Of a DNA stretch of 64,000 nucleotides, positions 22,701 to 34,495 are shown piece after piece; within the stretch, counting starts at the first letter, position 1, and every line of letters starts with the position of its first letter. The DNA comes from Hypericum androsaemum. Lineage: Eukaryota > Streptophyta > Magnoliopsida > Malpighiales > Hypericaceae. The stretch spans positions 3,988,109-4,052,108 of the forward strand of contig OZ023195.1 in the NCBI GenBank assembly GCA_963995505.1. Reading direction: 5' to 3'. A program made the translations under genes and the position numbers. The notes beneath the pieces are model-generated. The model did no database searches. It was not told the origin of the DNA and saw only the letters and a list, made by a program, of their open reading frames with translations.

Positions 22701-23874
22701 ATCCACACGACATATAAAATATATTATGTAATCCGTTTAAATAATTTTGTTCTAGTAAAGCAAAATCCTGCGGTACCAAATTTAAATTCACATTAGCTTA
22801 TGGATAGTTTTCAAATCCACGTTGTACCCTTCATTTCTTTATTATTATCTTTCTCATTCTTATTGTTTGGATGTATTTGCAGGCTTACCCAAGACTGAAT
22901 GGGGATAGCCGCCCCAGGCTTTTTGTGTACTGGACAGTAAGTACACAAGAATTGTTATTTTTTTCAATTGAATACATAAGATTTTTTTATAAGTAATTTT
23001 TTTAGTGATCAGGAGTTGAATCCCCGTCAATACCCACCTCAACTTTCTTTTATATTATTTGAGCAAGTGTTCATTGATAATCGAGTACACAAGATATGTG
23101 TAGAATTTTATTTATTATTGCATAAACTACATAATACTTACTTGAAGTTATCCCTAATTTTAGTTTTTATATATAATTCTTCCTCTTGGCTAAGATATAA
23201 AGGATCTTGATTTTCCATTTTTTTATTAACTATTTCCTTGAAATTTTGGTTTAATGCAAGGCGGATAGTTATCAAGACACCGGATGTTATAACTTGCTTT
23301 GTCCTGGCTTTGTCCACACTAATCATAGGATTGCGCTCGGAGCCCCCTTTTCTCCTTTATCTACTTACAATGGTCCTCAGTATGAAGCTACCTTCAAGAT
23401 TGAAAAGGTAAAGTTTCAATATTAAGTTAATTTCTTATACGAGTCTGTAAGATTATGTACAATTTTATTTACTTATATCTGTTGAGGCAGGATCCAAATA
23501 ATGGGAATTGGTTGCTATTGTTCGGCTCGAAGAATGAGGAGATTGGATATTGGCCATCGCAGTTGTTCAACTTGCTAAACGATTCTGCAACTAGAGTGTC
23601 ATTTGGTGGAGAAGTACTTAACTGGAACTCTCTGGGTAACCATACTGCTACCCAAATGGGAAGTGGGCATTTTGCCGAAGAACAGTTTGGGAAAGCTGCC
23701 TTTGTGAGGAATCTGGAAGTGTTTGATTCGGAAAATAAATCTATTCCATTAGATAATTTGAAGATTGTTACTGAACGTCCAGATTGCTACGATGTACAAC
23801 TAGGTCGGACAAAGAAAACCTTTGGTACTTATTTCTACTTTGGAGGACCTGGACTCAGCAATAGCTGCCGCTAG
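19774..23874 (+). CDS. Neprosin-family glutamic peptidase, gene D (7 exons, 394 aa)
   Basis: Exons: 19774-19947, 20051-20137, 20255-20428, 22186-22350, 22883-22936, 23261-23407, 23491-23874 (TAG). All introns are phase 0 with GT-AG ends. A signal peptide covers about residues 1-23 (LLYLLLIVSL core). The activation propeptide follows, with DGDIIDCVLFHKQ and NGEKCPQATIPIKR. The neprosin domain begins in exon 4 ([13 protein letters not shown]). The predicted catalytic glutamates are E196 (EVGWH) and E308 (FGGE); the predicted disulfide cysteines of GCYNLLC are 227 and 232. Compared with G the propeptide has QLAFYHPLFKKK where others have QPAFYHPLLKGK. Intron 3 (1757 bp) holds a long-TIR element. 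Likely a secreted or vacuolar peptidase; regulation and substrate are unknown. Confidence 0.9.
20772..21747. mobile_element. Long-TIR element in intron 3 of gene D
   Basis: The arm from AATTTTATGGTGGTCC to about 21010 is inverted at about 21490-21747, where GACCACCATAAAATTTT closes the element. Shared landmarks include TATATATCCACCAATCT, CTAATTAATTA and CCATTAATGAAAA. Arms are about 240-260 bp and the centre carries direct repeats of an ACATCGATA-containing unit. The same element sits at the same place in intron 3 of G and H but not in A, so it inserted in a D-type ancestor before those copies duplicated. Confidence 0.65.
20995..21440. repeat. Direct repeats with TTTATTTACTAAAAA and ACATCGATA words
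   Basis: Units of about 50-70 bp recur inside the intron-3 element. Two copies of a roughly 75-bp segment with AACACTATTAGAGTCTTGCT are almost identical at about 21287-21355 and 21356-21415. G and H have fewer copies of this last unit. Confidence 0.6.
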
Positions 23875-24847
23875 AGGGCGAAGAGAATAAACAACTCAAT
23901 ATACAACAAATTTAGGAAATAAAATCAGTAGCAAGCCTAGTCAAATTTGTTGTATATTTTGCGTGAAGTTTCTAGTATTTATTTTTTAATATCAAACTAA
24001 GAAGATTTCCAGTATTCTAAGCAAAGTCTGAGGGAAACTTTTATTTTCAAAAACGCCCTCGAATTTTCTTAAAAATTCCCGTGTTACCCATCTTTTAAAT
24101 TACGCTAAAATATTATCTAAAGAAACTGAGAATTACAATATCAAATGCTCTACTGTTCGTGCGGGATCCAAAGTGACAGATCCAAAGCATTTAGTTTCTC
24201 AAAATTTTGCTTAAAAACTTAAGAACTACAATTTAACTAAATATCAAACACCCTAACCATTTATCTGAGGATTGGTATGGTAATGAGTGTAAGTGAATAC
24301 TGATGATATATATGGAATGGTAATAATAGATCATAAAAAGAATAACGGAAGACGATGTTCTAAGAGCTCCTGGAAGATTTGCAACAAATAATCAAGACCA
24401 TGAGGTTAGTTCAAAGATTATTATGTAATTTTATTAGTCAAAAAAATGGGATATAGACATTTAAAAAAATCTGTTAACTTATATTTGACAAGTATATTTG
24501 TTTTTTGGTATAATATTTCTTTTGCTAATTGTAATAAATTCATTTACTACCGACAAGCACCTAAATTTTTTTTAAATAATAAGCACTTAGATCAACTTGT
24601 GAGGACGTTGTTCTAGTTTAACTGGGTCTCGAGTTCAAGTCCTTAGAAACGCAACAGTATTGGAAGAGCTATGTCACATTTCAAACGCCCCATCTGGTTC
24701 AAATCTACATTACTAGATCATGTAAATCTTGATACCATATGATATAAAACCAAAAAATTAAATGCACTTACTTATAAAAAATTGTATTTTTTTTCTTAAA
24801 TCTGTTATTGTAGCATCACTTAGAGCCTGATTTGGGTGCTTATTAAT

Positions 24848-25472
24848 ACCAATATTTTTAAAACTGACCCGGAAGGGGACCCAGATTTTTTACAATTTTT
24901 GGTTCACCCGGTTCGACCAGTTAGGCTGCCGGTCAGACGGGTACTTCTATTTTTATATTAATATTATTAGATAAGGTTTTGTAAATTTAATTTAGCATAA
25001 AAAATAATAAAATATCAAATAACTTCAAATATTTACCAACTTTGTTATACAATTTATCTAAACAAGTCTTCAACATCAATTTAACAAATCTAGAAGTTTA
25101 AGAAGATGATTATACAACTTTTCTTGTTTGACATATTACTCGAATTTGTTTGACTTAGTTCACATATTATCGAAAATTGTTAAAAATATAAGTTTGTTGT
25201 GATCCAAAAATAATGTACACGTTCCCAATGTGGAAGTGGAGGTTTTATTTCTAAATTTAATTTTATAAAATGGAAAAATAAAAACTAATTTTTCTTATTC
25301 GGGTGAACCGGGTCGTCCAAAAGTACCTGACCAAATGGTCTGACTAGATTTTGATTGGTCGAACTACTTTCTAAGTTTTATGAAAAAACCAACCCAAGTT
25401 TAGTCCCGAGTAGCGGTCCGACTGGTCTGACTGCCGGTCGAACCACGGTTTTAAAAATATTGAGTAATACTC
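24848..25472. mobile_element. TTTTTAAAAC-ended DNA element in the psi-E intron
   Basis: The left end CAATATTTTTAAAACTGACC and the right end GGTTTTAAAAATATTG are inverted. Both arms carry GGTTCGACC- or GGTCGAACC-type and CCGGTCAGAC-type words. Flanking TAATAC occurs on both sides (about 24842-24847 and 25475-25480), and gene A has a single TTAATACTCATGATC at the equivalent point (about 6626). No transposase is seen. Confidence 0.6.
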
Positions 25473-25679
25473 ATCATCATGTAATCATCCGTGGATGTAA
25501 ATAGTAATGATAAATAAGGAATGATAATATTTTTGTATGGAAGGACCACCATAAAATTTCTCATGCACTGGTTAGGTCTTGAAGTAACAAAGCAAGACAA
25601 CATTTTGTTATACCTTTTTTAAAAATAAATCATTGACTTTATTAAACAAAATAAAAGAAAATTAGTGTAACACCATCCG

Positions 25680-26600
25680 AACCCCAAGATGGGACTCCTA
25701 AACTCAAGCTATCCAACAAGCAGGTAGTCAAGAGCAAGGTTGTCAAAATGGGGATCCCATTAAAGATCGTTTGGGCATAGAGAAAGCATAGATCGTAGAA
25801 TCGTAACACGGATCGTAAGATCCACCAAATAGACAAAATTATAAAAATAACTAAGATTAATAATCTTTCCATAAATTTTTTATTAATGACCAGTTTTTCT
25901 TCATAAATTTACGCACAAAGACCTCAGTTTAATACATTTTTTAATAGTAATCTACTACGTATCCATAGATTACATAATGTGATTGACGAGCAATAAATAA
26001 AATAAAATAAACATCAAAATTGATGTAAAAGAAATAAGTGGCAAAAAATTGGTAGGATGAAAATATAGATTTAAATAACTCTAAAACTATTAATCTCAGA
26101 GATATTAATTAATATAAATTTGATTATTAATTTCTGGGCTCAACAACAATCGTATCATTTTAAGCATTTTAGTCGATCAATAGTTATCTGAATAACAAAT
26201 ATTATTAAAAAATATTAAACAAAGTATAGTAGATTTTTGTGTTTTGGCCTATACAGTAAAAGAAGTATAGTTATCCGAATAACATATATTATTAAAATAT
26301 TAAATGAAGGATAACCCCTTATCCTTCTCTCTCCCCTAGAAGCGTTGAGAAACATCCATCGCTCCAACTTAGATCTCAGGATCTTAAGAGTTAACTCGTA
26401 GATCTCAGAATTTCATGAGTTATCACTCAGATCTCACAGATCCTGCTCGACTCCAGATTTTGTGCAGCCTCTGACTCATTTTGTCTATGGTGAATCATAA
26501 AATCCTACGATTTGGGTGGCTTTTGACTACACGTTTGTGGGATAGCTTGACTTTGGGAGTCCCATTTAGTAGTAGTTCATATCATTGATGGAATTATGTG
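25680..26600. other. Rearranged, partly inverted D-type intron sequence
   Basis: CAAGCTATCC and GTAGTCAAGAGC at 25699-25735 are followed by an inverted fragment of the AAGGTTGTCA repeat family. Near 26521-26613 the reverse complement of D-type intron sequence appears (TTTGACTACACG, GTAGTAGTTCATATCATTGA, TTATGTGGCTCTTGAGATC). In gene D these words are in forward orientation at 21860-22050. An inversion or a complex insertion has occurred. No gene is seen. Confidence 0.5.
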
Positions 26601-27240
26601 GCTCTTGAGATCTTAGAGGTTCACCTCCCCCGCCGTCAAAGATTTGGGTGGAGATTGAGTCGACCGGAGGTACAGCGGCGGCGACCAAAATCTGGTTTGG
26701 ACAGCATTAGAAATCGAAGCTGAGCCGATGGTACAGGTGGCGAAACTTCTAGCCAAAAAATCCCAAAGTGCGTGCTTGAACTCCCGACTCGACCGTCGCC
26801 AAGTTCACCATCAAGTAGAACCCCATGTCCAAAATCAAGAAACCCAAAATCAAACCAAATTTCAAATGAATCCAACCAAACCCGACGGCAACGAGTACCT
26901 CTATCTCCCCGTCGGCGGCTCCCTGAGGGGTTGGACGTTGGGGAGGGAGAGGAAAAGGGTGAGGGAGGTCGGGTCCGGTGCGAGGTCAGGCTTGAGGTCC
27001 GTGTTGGCGTCGGTCGAAGGTTGTCCGACGAGAGATAAATTTTTTAGGATTTAATAATTATTTTTTGTAAGGGTATTTAAGTAATTTCACTGACAAAAAT
27101 GAAAAACAAAGAGTGGATAACGTCAGCGAGAGAGCCGAGAGTATAATAAAACCAAACACAGAGATGGCAAAATTATTTCTGAAAACCCAGTGACGTAAGA
27201 GTCGGAGTGTCAAAATACCAGGGACCTAAGAATAATTTTC
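26600..27240. mobile_element. Long-TIR element, truncated on the left
   Basis: The right part has the family signatures AACGTCAGCGAGAGAGCC, GTATAATAAAACCAAACAC and an end CCTAAGAATAATTTTCCC. A left arm with the expected inverted sequence was not found. Overlapping open frames on both strands (for example 26728-27054 plus, 26636-26875 minus) are not recognisable proteins and probably reflect the GC-rich interior. Confidence 0.45.
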
Positions 27241-27529
27241 CCTAAAATATATTATGTAGTCCGTTTTAATAATTTTGTTCTACAAAAGCAAAATCCTGTG
27301 GTACGAAATATAAATTCATATTAGATCATGGATAGGATAGTTTTCAAATGCACGTTGTACCTTTCATTTCTTTATTATTATCTTTCTCATCCTTATTGTT
27401 CGGACGTATTTGTAGGCTGACCCACAAATGAATGGAGATAATCGCCCGACTTTTTGTGTAATGGACGGTAAGTACACAAGAATTGCTAATTTTTTTGAAT
27501 TGAATACATTTTTTATAGGAATAATTACT

Positions 27530-28175
27530 TTCAGGTCTCTAATATTTGGTACATTCGGTGCTTAGTCCCCTGTCTTACAGAAATCGATTAAAAAATTTTT
27601 GAGAAAATTTTTGAGATTTGATTTTATTATACTCTCAGATCTCTTGCTAACATCAGCATATATTTTTTCATTTTTGAGTCATAGGAATAACAAAAATACC
27701 ATTCAATAAAAAAAAGTATCTTCTTGTAACTAAGAACACCAATAATCTACCCAGAAATTTAAAAAAAACCAAAAAATCTAAAGCAACACCGTCAACTGTA
27801 AGCTAGCGAATCAAAATCAACACTAACCGGCCTTCTCCGGGTTGGGCAGGTGCCTGTCCTTCGTTTCTGAAGAACGGCTTCGACCTCCGCTAGCATGGAA
27901 CCGGAGACCATAATTTCGTCTCAATTTGGCATTTCGACTGCCTCATCTTCCTACACCCCCTTATCCTCCCCTTTGCCCTAGCTTCCATGTCTCTCTCCGC
28001 CATGGCCGCGTCGTTGTCGAGGGACAGCTCCTCTCCCTCTTAAAACCCAACCTCACAATACCAACGGTGGAGGGAGAGAGAGGAGATTGGGGAAGAAGAA
28101 GACAAGAACAGTAAAAGGGAGATTTAATTAATTGGAATTGAGCACCGAATATACCAAACATCATGGGTCTAATAT
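27530..28175. mobile_element. Long-TIR element in the intron between exons 5 and 6 of psi-E
   Basis: The left end GGAATAATTACTTTCAGG continues with CTCAGATCTCTTGCTAACAT. The right end has CATGGGTCTAATATTAATTA. These resemble the GGATAAATTACTC family, but the right arm is short. Intron 5 of gene D has only a short A/T-rich stretch here. The interior is GC-rich with a CTTCTCCGG motif and no transposase. Confidence 0.4.
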
Positions 28176-29147
28176 TAATTATCTCTTTTTTATAAGTAAA
28201 TTTTTTTCGTGATCGAAATTTGAATTATCATCACTCCCCACTTCAACCTTCTATTACATTATTTGAACAAGTGCTCATTGACAATCGAGCACACAAGATA
28301 TATGCAGAATCTTATTTATTATTGCATAAACTACATAATACTTTCTTGAAGTTATTCCTAAATTTAGTTATATATAATTCTTCCTTCTGCCTAAGATCCA
28401 AAGGATCTTGATTTTCTATTTTTTCTATTAATTATTTCTTTGATATTTTGATTTAATGTAAGGCGGATAGTTATCAAGACACCGGATGTGATAATTTGCT
28501 TTGAGCTGACATTGTCCACACTAATCATAGGATTGCTCTCGGAGCTCCCTTTTCTCCTGTATCTACTTACAATGGTCCTCAATATGATGTTACCTTCAAG
28601 ATTGAAAAGGTAAAGTTGCAATATTAGGCTCATTTCTTATACAAGTCTCTAAGATTATGCACAATTTTATTTACTTATTATATCTGTTGAGGCAGGATCC
28701 AAATAAGGGGAATTGGTTGCTATTGTTCGGCTCGAACAATGAGGAGATTGGATATTGGCCATCGAAATTGTTCAACTTGCTAAATGATTCTGCAACTAGA
28801 GTATCATTTGGCGGAGAAATACTTAACTTGAACTCTCCGGGTAACCATACCGCTACCCAAATGGGAAGTGGGTATTTTGCCTAAGAACGGTACGGGGAAA
28901 GCCGCTTTTGTGAGGGGTTGGAAGTGTGTGATTCGGGAAATCAATATATTCCATTAGATAATTTGGAGATTGTTACTGAACGTCCAGATTGCTACGATGT
29001 ACAACTAGGTGGGACAAGAAAACCTTTGGTACTTATTTCTACTTTGGAGGACCTGGACTCAACAATAGCTGCTGCTAGAGGGCGCAGAGAATAAACAACT
29101 CAATATACAACAAGTTTCGGAAATAAAATCAATAGCAAGCCTACTCA

Positions 29148-29390
29148 AAAAAAATTTGATAAGTAAAGTGTTGTAATTTACCAAATTAGTTCACCAAAGT
29201 AGATCCAAAGTACCAGATAACGACTATCAACAAGCAATACGGTGATAGGCGCTATCTGGAGCAAACCCAAAGATACATCTCGTGACGGCATCCCAAAACA
29301 AGACGAAACAACTAGTCAATACAAATTAAGGAGTGTCATGAGACCAAAACTGACCAAACCGCAAGCAGCTTCCTTGATCAAAGAAAGGAA
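29148..29390. mobile_element. Short retroposon-like insertion in the psi-E 3' flank
   Basis: About 240 bp is inserted between two copies of AAGCCTACTC (29137-29146 and 29390-29399). The single-copy site GCAAGCCTAGTCAAATTTG is seen after gene D (about 23931). One end carries a run of eight A, so on the minus strand the insert ends in a T run. No tRNA-like A or B box was recognised, so the class (LINE or SINE fragment, or other retroposon) is open. Confidence 0.5.
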
Positions 29391-30015
29391 GCCTACTCGA
29401 TTTGTTGTATGTTTTGTGTGAAGTTTTAGTATTTATTATTAAATATCAAACTAAGAAGATTTCCAGTATTCTAAGCAAAGTCTGAGGGAAACTTTTATTT
29501 TCAAAAAGGCCCTCGAATTTTCTTAAAATTTCTCGTGTTACCCATCTTTTAAATTACGCGAAAATATTATCTAAAGAAACTGAGAATTACAATATCAAAT
29601 GCTCTACTGTCCGTGCGGGATCCGAAGTGACAGATCCAAAGCATTTAATTTCTAAAAATTTTGCTTAAAAACTAAAGAATTATAATTTAACTAAATATCA
29701 AATACCCTAACCATTTATCCGAGGATTGGTATGGTAATGATATTTATGGAATGGTAATAATAGATCATAAAAGAATAACAGAAGAAGATGTTCTAAGAGC
29801 TCCTGCAAGATTTGCAACAAATAATCTAGACCATGAGGTTAGTTCAAAGATTATTATGTAATTTTATTAGTCAAAACAATAGGATATAGATATTTAATAA
29901 TTTCTGTTAACTTATATTTGACAAGTACATTTGTTTTGTGGTATAATATTTATTTTTCTAATTGTTTTAAATTCATTTACTACCAACAAGCACATAGATT
30001 TTCTTTTAAATAATA

Positions 30016-31082
30016 GGTAAAAGCACACTTTAGTACCCTGTAGTTTGATGTATTTCAAGTTTAAGATTTGTGGTTTAAATTTTTAGATTTGGTCCCTGTG
30101 ATTATTTTTTTCCGAACATGTCTCGGTCCCGGGCAGCCCGGGTTGCTACCCGGCTATTTGGCTTTCCACGTTGGCTCCACATCACCCAAAACGATGTCGT
30201 TTGGCGTCCTACGTGGACATCCCAATTTATAAGTAGTTGCTAACGTGACGTGTGATAAATCACCCAAATAGATGCCGTTTGGCGTCCTACGATGCCGTTT
30301 GACCCGATGATGCTTGAGCCGCCGGAGAGTCGGTGGGCTTTTATAAGTAAGGTTTATGTCATCCTCTCCGTTCAGCTTCTCTTGACGGCCATTTTATGTC
30401 ATGCTTGATGCCGTCTCCGCTGTCGTCGTGTTCGTTCTGGCCATTAACAGCCCACCGAATCTCCTGTCGTCGTGATGGAGTTCATGAAGAGTCCAGGAAT
30501 TGTGGCGGTGTCCTCTAGGTGGGATAACCAGTATTTGCTTCAAGAACGGGACTATCTCCTCTTTTCCCCTCTTTGAAATCAATTAGTTTTTTTTTGGCAC
30601 TTATCCTGTGAATCTTGCAATGGATTTTGTGAACAATTAAAGAACACTACATCGTTGCAATGTTTTCTTCTTGCAATGTAAGTGAAAGAGAGAGGGGAGA
30701 ACAGAGACGAAGGAGAGATGAGAAAAGGAAAGAGAGAGAGGAAAGGAGGGAGGGAAGGAAGGAGAGAGAGAGAAAGGGAGCGAGAGAGGGGTTGATTTGC
30801 CCAATTTTTTAACAATATATATTTCAAGCTTTTGGACCGGTAATTTTCACTTGCCAGTAACAATTTATAAATTGGGATGTCCAAGTAGGACACCAAACGG
30901 CATAGTTTTGGGTGATGTGGAGCCAACTTGAAAGGCCAAATGGCCGGGTAGCTACTCGGACTGCCCGAGATAGAGACATATCCGAAAAAACAACAACCAC
31001 AAATACCAAATCTGAAACTTTAAACCACATACTATAAACTTGAAATACATCAAATCACAGAGTATTAAAGTACACTTTTACC
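30016..31082. mobile_element. Mutator-like MITE, 1067 bp, with about 220-bp TIRs
   Basis: The arms 30016-30237 and 30861-31082 are inverted copies beginning GGTAAAAG(C/T)(A/G)(C/T)ACTTTA. Both include TTTGATGTATTTCAAGTTTA, CGGGCAG(C/T)CCG and GTTGGCTCCACATCACCC. A perfect 9-bp duplication TAAATAATA flanks it (30007-30015 and 31083-31091). The equivalent intron of psi-E has a single TAAATAATA at about 24573-24581, which is the empty site. Nine-bp duplications and long TIRs are typical of MULEs. The interior has purine-rich low-complexity sequence and no transposase. Confidence 0.85.
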
Positions 31083-31557
31083 TAAATAATAAGCACTTAA
31101 ATCAGCTTGTGAGGACAATGTTCTAATTTAACTGGCTCTCGAGTTCAAATCCTTAGAAACGCAACCGTATTGGGAGAGCTTCTCGAGTTCAAGTCCTTAG
31201 AAACGCAACCGTGTTGGGAAAGCTTTGTCACATTTCAAACGCCCCATCTGGTTCAAATTTAGATTAGTAGATCCTTTGAATCTCGATACCATATAATAAT
31301 ATAAACCAAAAAAATGAATTTACTAATAAAAATGTTTTTTTTTCTTAAATCTGTTCTTGTAGTATCACTTAGGACATGACTGCTTATTAACACTCGTGAT
31401 CATGTAATCATCCGTGGACGTAAATAGTAATGATAAATAAGGAATGATAATATTTTTTTAATGGGGAAACGTGCAATGTGCAGTCATTTTTTGCTTAAAT
31501 TTAGTCTTGGGGTCATAAAACACTTGTATACCGTATTTATGTAATTTGAAGATTCAT

Positions 31558-31995
31558 AACTTCGGCCGTGGATTGGGTCCGGAGTGAAAAAAATATTTTG
31601 GACAGTTTGGAGTGAAGGGGAGATCGCACTGGCATATCCTGTTTATGATACGGGTATGCGCCGTTATGTGATACTGACCTTTGTTTTTGTGACTGCGGCA
31701 TGTCCCGTTTACGATATTAGTACGCATGGCTTTTTTCATTTTGGTCCAAGTATTTTAGTATTTTTACAAAAAAGTCATAGTGGCATTTTCTGTTTACGAT
31801 ACCAGCATGTCCCGGTTACGATACCGGCATGCGCCATTATGTGATACCGGCCTTTGTTCAGGCCTGTGCTTACGATACCGGCGTGCGTGACTTTTTTATT
31901 TTGGTTCCCGTAATTTAGCATTTTTTCAAAAAATCTCCCGCGTGTCTTCACTCTAAACGTTTCGGAATGGAGGCATTCCGTACCCAAGCCAACTC
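31558..31995. mobile_element. TGGATTGGG...CCGGAGTG element with internal GATACCGGC repeats
   Basis: The left end GTGGATTGGGTCCGGAGTG is approximately inverse to the right end CATTCCGTACCCAAGCC. Inside are repeated words TTACGATACCGGCATGCG, TTATGTGATAC and CATTTTGGTCC. A related element is at 55700-56155. It is inserted in psi-F intron 3 sequence that is otherwise collinear with gene A. No coding frame is credible. Confidence 0.5.
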
Positions 31996-32144
31996 CCTTT
32001 AACTTTCCTTTACTTAATTACATACAATTGTAAATAGAGACCTGAAACTTTTTTGTTTTAAAATTTGTTTGGTTACAGCAAAGAAATTGCATCTAGGCCT
32101 CGTGGTAAATATTTGGAGCAAAAGCAAGTATCAACGTTTGGGCA

Positions 32145-32530
32145 TGTTAGGAATTCAGCAACTTCGAGAACAAAATGAGTAAAGAACACAGACGCAAGAG
32201 ATTATGTGGTTCGGCCTAGTGCCTACATCCACGGAGAGAAATGAGAACTTTTATTGATGGATCCGAGTCATAAAACTATACAAAAACCTAGGTAACACGT
32301 CCTAATATAATGTACGACACCCTTGTACATTAAGTAATCAGTCTAGGTCGAATCTAGGAGTCCAAATCAGAGTCTGAGCAAAACAGGAAATGACTGTCAG
32401 CACCACCTAGCGGGCGCTGGGAATCAGAAATTCAACATTCCGTATCCCACTCTTAGCGAGGGCTAGGGGGCTAGCGGCCGCTGGCCACGCCCAAATTTCC
32501 ACCATTCGCTTTTCTCGACATATCCTAACA
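32145..32530 (-). repeat. LTR (3' LTR relative to the minus-strand element)
   Basis: This 386-bp repeat shares ends and most of its sequence with 34496-34897, for example ACTTCGAGAACAAAATGAG and AATGACTGTCAGCACC. The other copy has an additional segment near 34769-34790 (CTCCCAGGGGTCGCTGGG). The differences indicate an insertion that is not recent. Confidence 0.85.
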
Positions 32531-32734
32531 ATCTCCTCCTTGGCGAGAAAATATTCCTTGCGAAGAACCATGAAGCTCAACCCGAACTTTAACAAACTCC
32601 ACCTTGATGAAACACCATCCCATGAAAAACCATGAGAACTTGAGAAATCAAACCGACTCTACCGACTCCACCTCGAACCATAGATCACCGCCATTAATAA
32701 GACCATCTCAATTTTCTCTCCTCCTTTTGTTCAA

Positions 32735-33533
32735 TCATTTGGAGCCAGCCCTCAAGCTCGAGCCTCCGAGCTTGCTTGGCCTATTTCCTCCGATCTCCAT
32801 CGAACCCCAACCTGCAAGTTCACCTGCCGAAGCAACCTTACGACCAATAGACGCACCATCTATTTTTTGGTCAGCCCCATGCTCTGCAACCTCTAACGGC
32901 TTCTCCATTGGACCTTTTTGCCATAAACCAATGCTACATGTCATAGCATACAAAGGGCAACCTTTTGTTTCACCAACTCGACATGCCACGAACTCCACCT
33001 TTTGGCCTTGAGTGAGATACTTGATCCGTCTGTGGTGTTACCAACGGCTTTGCATGCCCAATACCAAACCTATCCAACACTTTTGACTTGCACGTCCCTT
33101 TAGACAACCATAACAGGGTCCATCTAACAAAACTTATCCGAGACAACCGTGGCTCATTGCCAACCATGCCTCTACGAAATAACCATATGTTGATATCCAT
33201 GTCTCCACGAATCCCAACTATACTCAATCCATCCAAGTCAAGTCTTTGCTCCTTCATACGAACCAACCTCATATGACCTGAGCTTTTTTCCTCTTCATTG
33301 GAACCCAAAGATGTGACTCCACCTACAACTGTGCCCCCCACTAACCTGTAGGTATTTCTTGCATCTCTTTTACCCTTCATCACTACTATAGCATCCTTCT
33401 TCACCTCAATTGGCCCGCCTACAACCTTATAGATGTACCTGCTACAATTAAAGGCCCCTAATGGGATCAAATTCTTCTCCAACTTTGGAACATACCTAAC
33501 CCCACACAATTTTCTCTCAACACCATCCCACAT
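32735..33533 (-). pseudogene. Copia pol remnant: pre-integrase joined to the RT end
   Basis: The frame 32970-33533 starts with copia GAG-pre-integrase sequence (VRYVPKLEKNLIPLGAF, then HMRLVRMKEQRLD) and then passes to KVLDRFGIGHAKPLVTP, which in copia elements lies near the end of reverse transcriptase. The intervening integrase and RT core are deleted. A second frame, 32735-32998, contains MEFVAC and LYAMTCS fragments in the order expected near the RNase H region. No function is expected. Confidence 0.7.
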
Positions 33534-33674
33534 CTTGATCTAAATATCACATATGTCAGTAATTCTACAAGTAGGACCATCATCCATAGTCACCATACAT
33601 GAATCAACGAACTTGTAGGTGTCAAACCACCCTCTCTTGGGCGTCATGTGGAAAGAGCAAACATTATCCAAAAT

Positions 33675-34468
33675 TCAGAAATCAGAAAGCTTTGGACCTG
33701 ATAAGACAGAAAGAACATCACCATCCGACTCGTTCGAATATGAGGTCATATTCACAGAATCCGATCCTTTTACCTCGTGATCTCTAGTTCTTCTCGGACA
33801 ATCCTTCTTCATGTGCCTTTTTTCTGCGGACACGAAGCAATTTCCTTTGAACCTCATTGACCCCGAGTTAGAACCCTTCCCATCTGTTTCTCCTCCTCGA
33901 CCATGGCTACCCCTCACAACCAGATTCTCCTTTGATGAAACTCTAGCAGAGCACTTGTGATATCTTCCAACACCAGGGACTCCTTCTCCCAAACTAGAGT
34001 TGTAACCAAATTTTCATATGAGTCACGTAAGAAATTCAGTAGTATCAATGACTTGTCTTCTTCCTCGAACTTCACATCAATCTTTCTCTAGTCGCTCACA
34101 AGTTGACTGAAACCATTAATGTGTTGGCTCAAATTCGAGCCCTCCTTGATCTTGATCCCGTACAATCTTTGCTTAAGATAAAGCTTGTTCGACAAAGACT
34201 TAGACATATACCTTGCCTCTAATTTCTTCCATACCTCAGCTGGTGACTCCTTATCCATGACATCTGCCAAGCACAAGAAAATTATCGCAACCGCCTTAGC
34301 CCCCATCTCCTTCCACTCTTGCTCCTCCATCTTCTCGGACTTCTTCTCTGAGAGTGCGATGACCATACCTTGTTGCACGAGGAGATCCTTGACACGCTTT
34401 TGCCATAACCCAAAATTTGATGAACCATCAAACTTCACAAGAGCAAACTTCATGCCGTGATCCGACAT
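33675..34468 (-). pseudogene. Copia gag remnant
   Basis: 34088-34468 encodes a copia-type gag N-terminal region (KFDGSSNFGLWQKRVKDLL, AEVWKKLEARYMSKSLSNKL, LSQHINGFSQLV). After a stop and frame change, 33675-33992 continues with a basic region and a degraded zinc knuckle, CFVSAEKRHMKKDC, whose second cysteine is lost. Split by stops, this copy is inactive. Confidence 0.8.
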
Positions 34469-34495
34469 CCTCTAACCTTAGCTCTTGATAACACT

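Larger units (their letters stand above)
24335..29078 (+). pseudogene. psi-E: chimeric neprosin pseudogene
   Basis: 24335-24404 is the 3' end of exon 3 (RITEDDVLRAPGRFATNNQ), A-type like gene A, followed by A-type intron sequence. From about 25530 the intron is D-type. Exon 5 (27417-27469) is D-type and out of frame (GACTTTTTGTGTAATGG, two bases lost). Exon 6 (28463-28609) has a TGA where D reads Cys-Pro in NLLCPGF. Exon 7 (28696-29078) has TAA after MGSGYFA and further frameshifts. Exons 1, 2 and 4 are absent. The FGGE catalytic motif is still visible in exon 7. The copy is dead and records exchange between A-type and D-type units. Confidence 0.9.

Noticed and set aside
26636..27054. Overlapping open frames of 79-108 codons in a GC-rich patch
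   Set aside because: They lie in the interior of a long-TIR element, occur on both strands, and show low-complexity arginine/glycine/proline composition without a family match.
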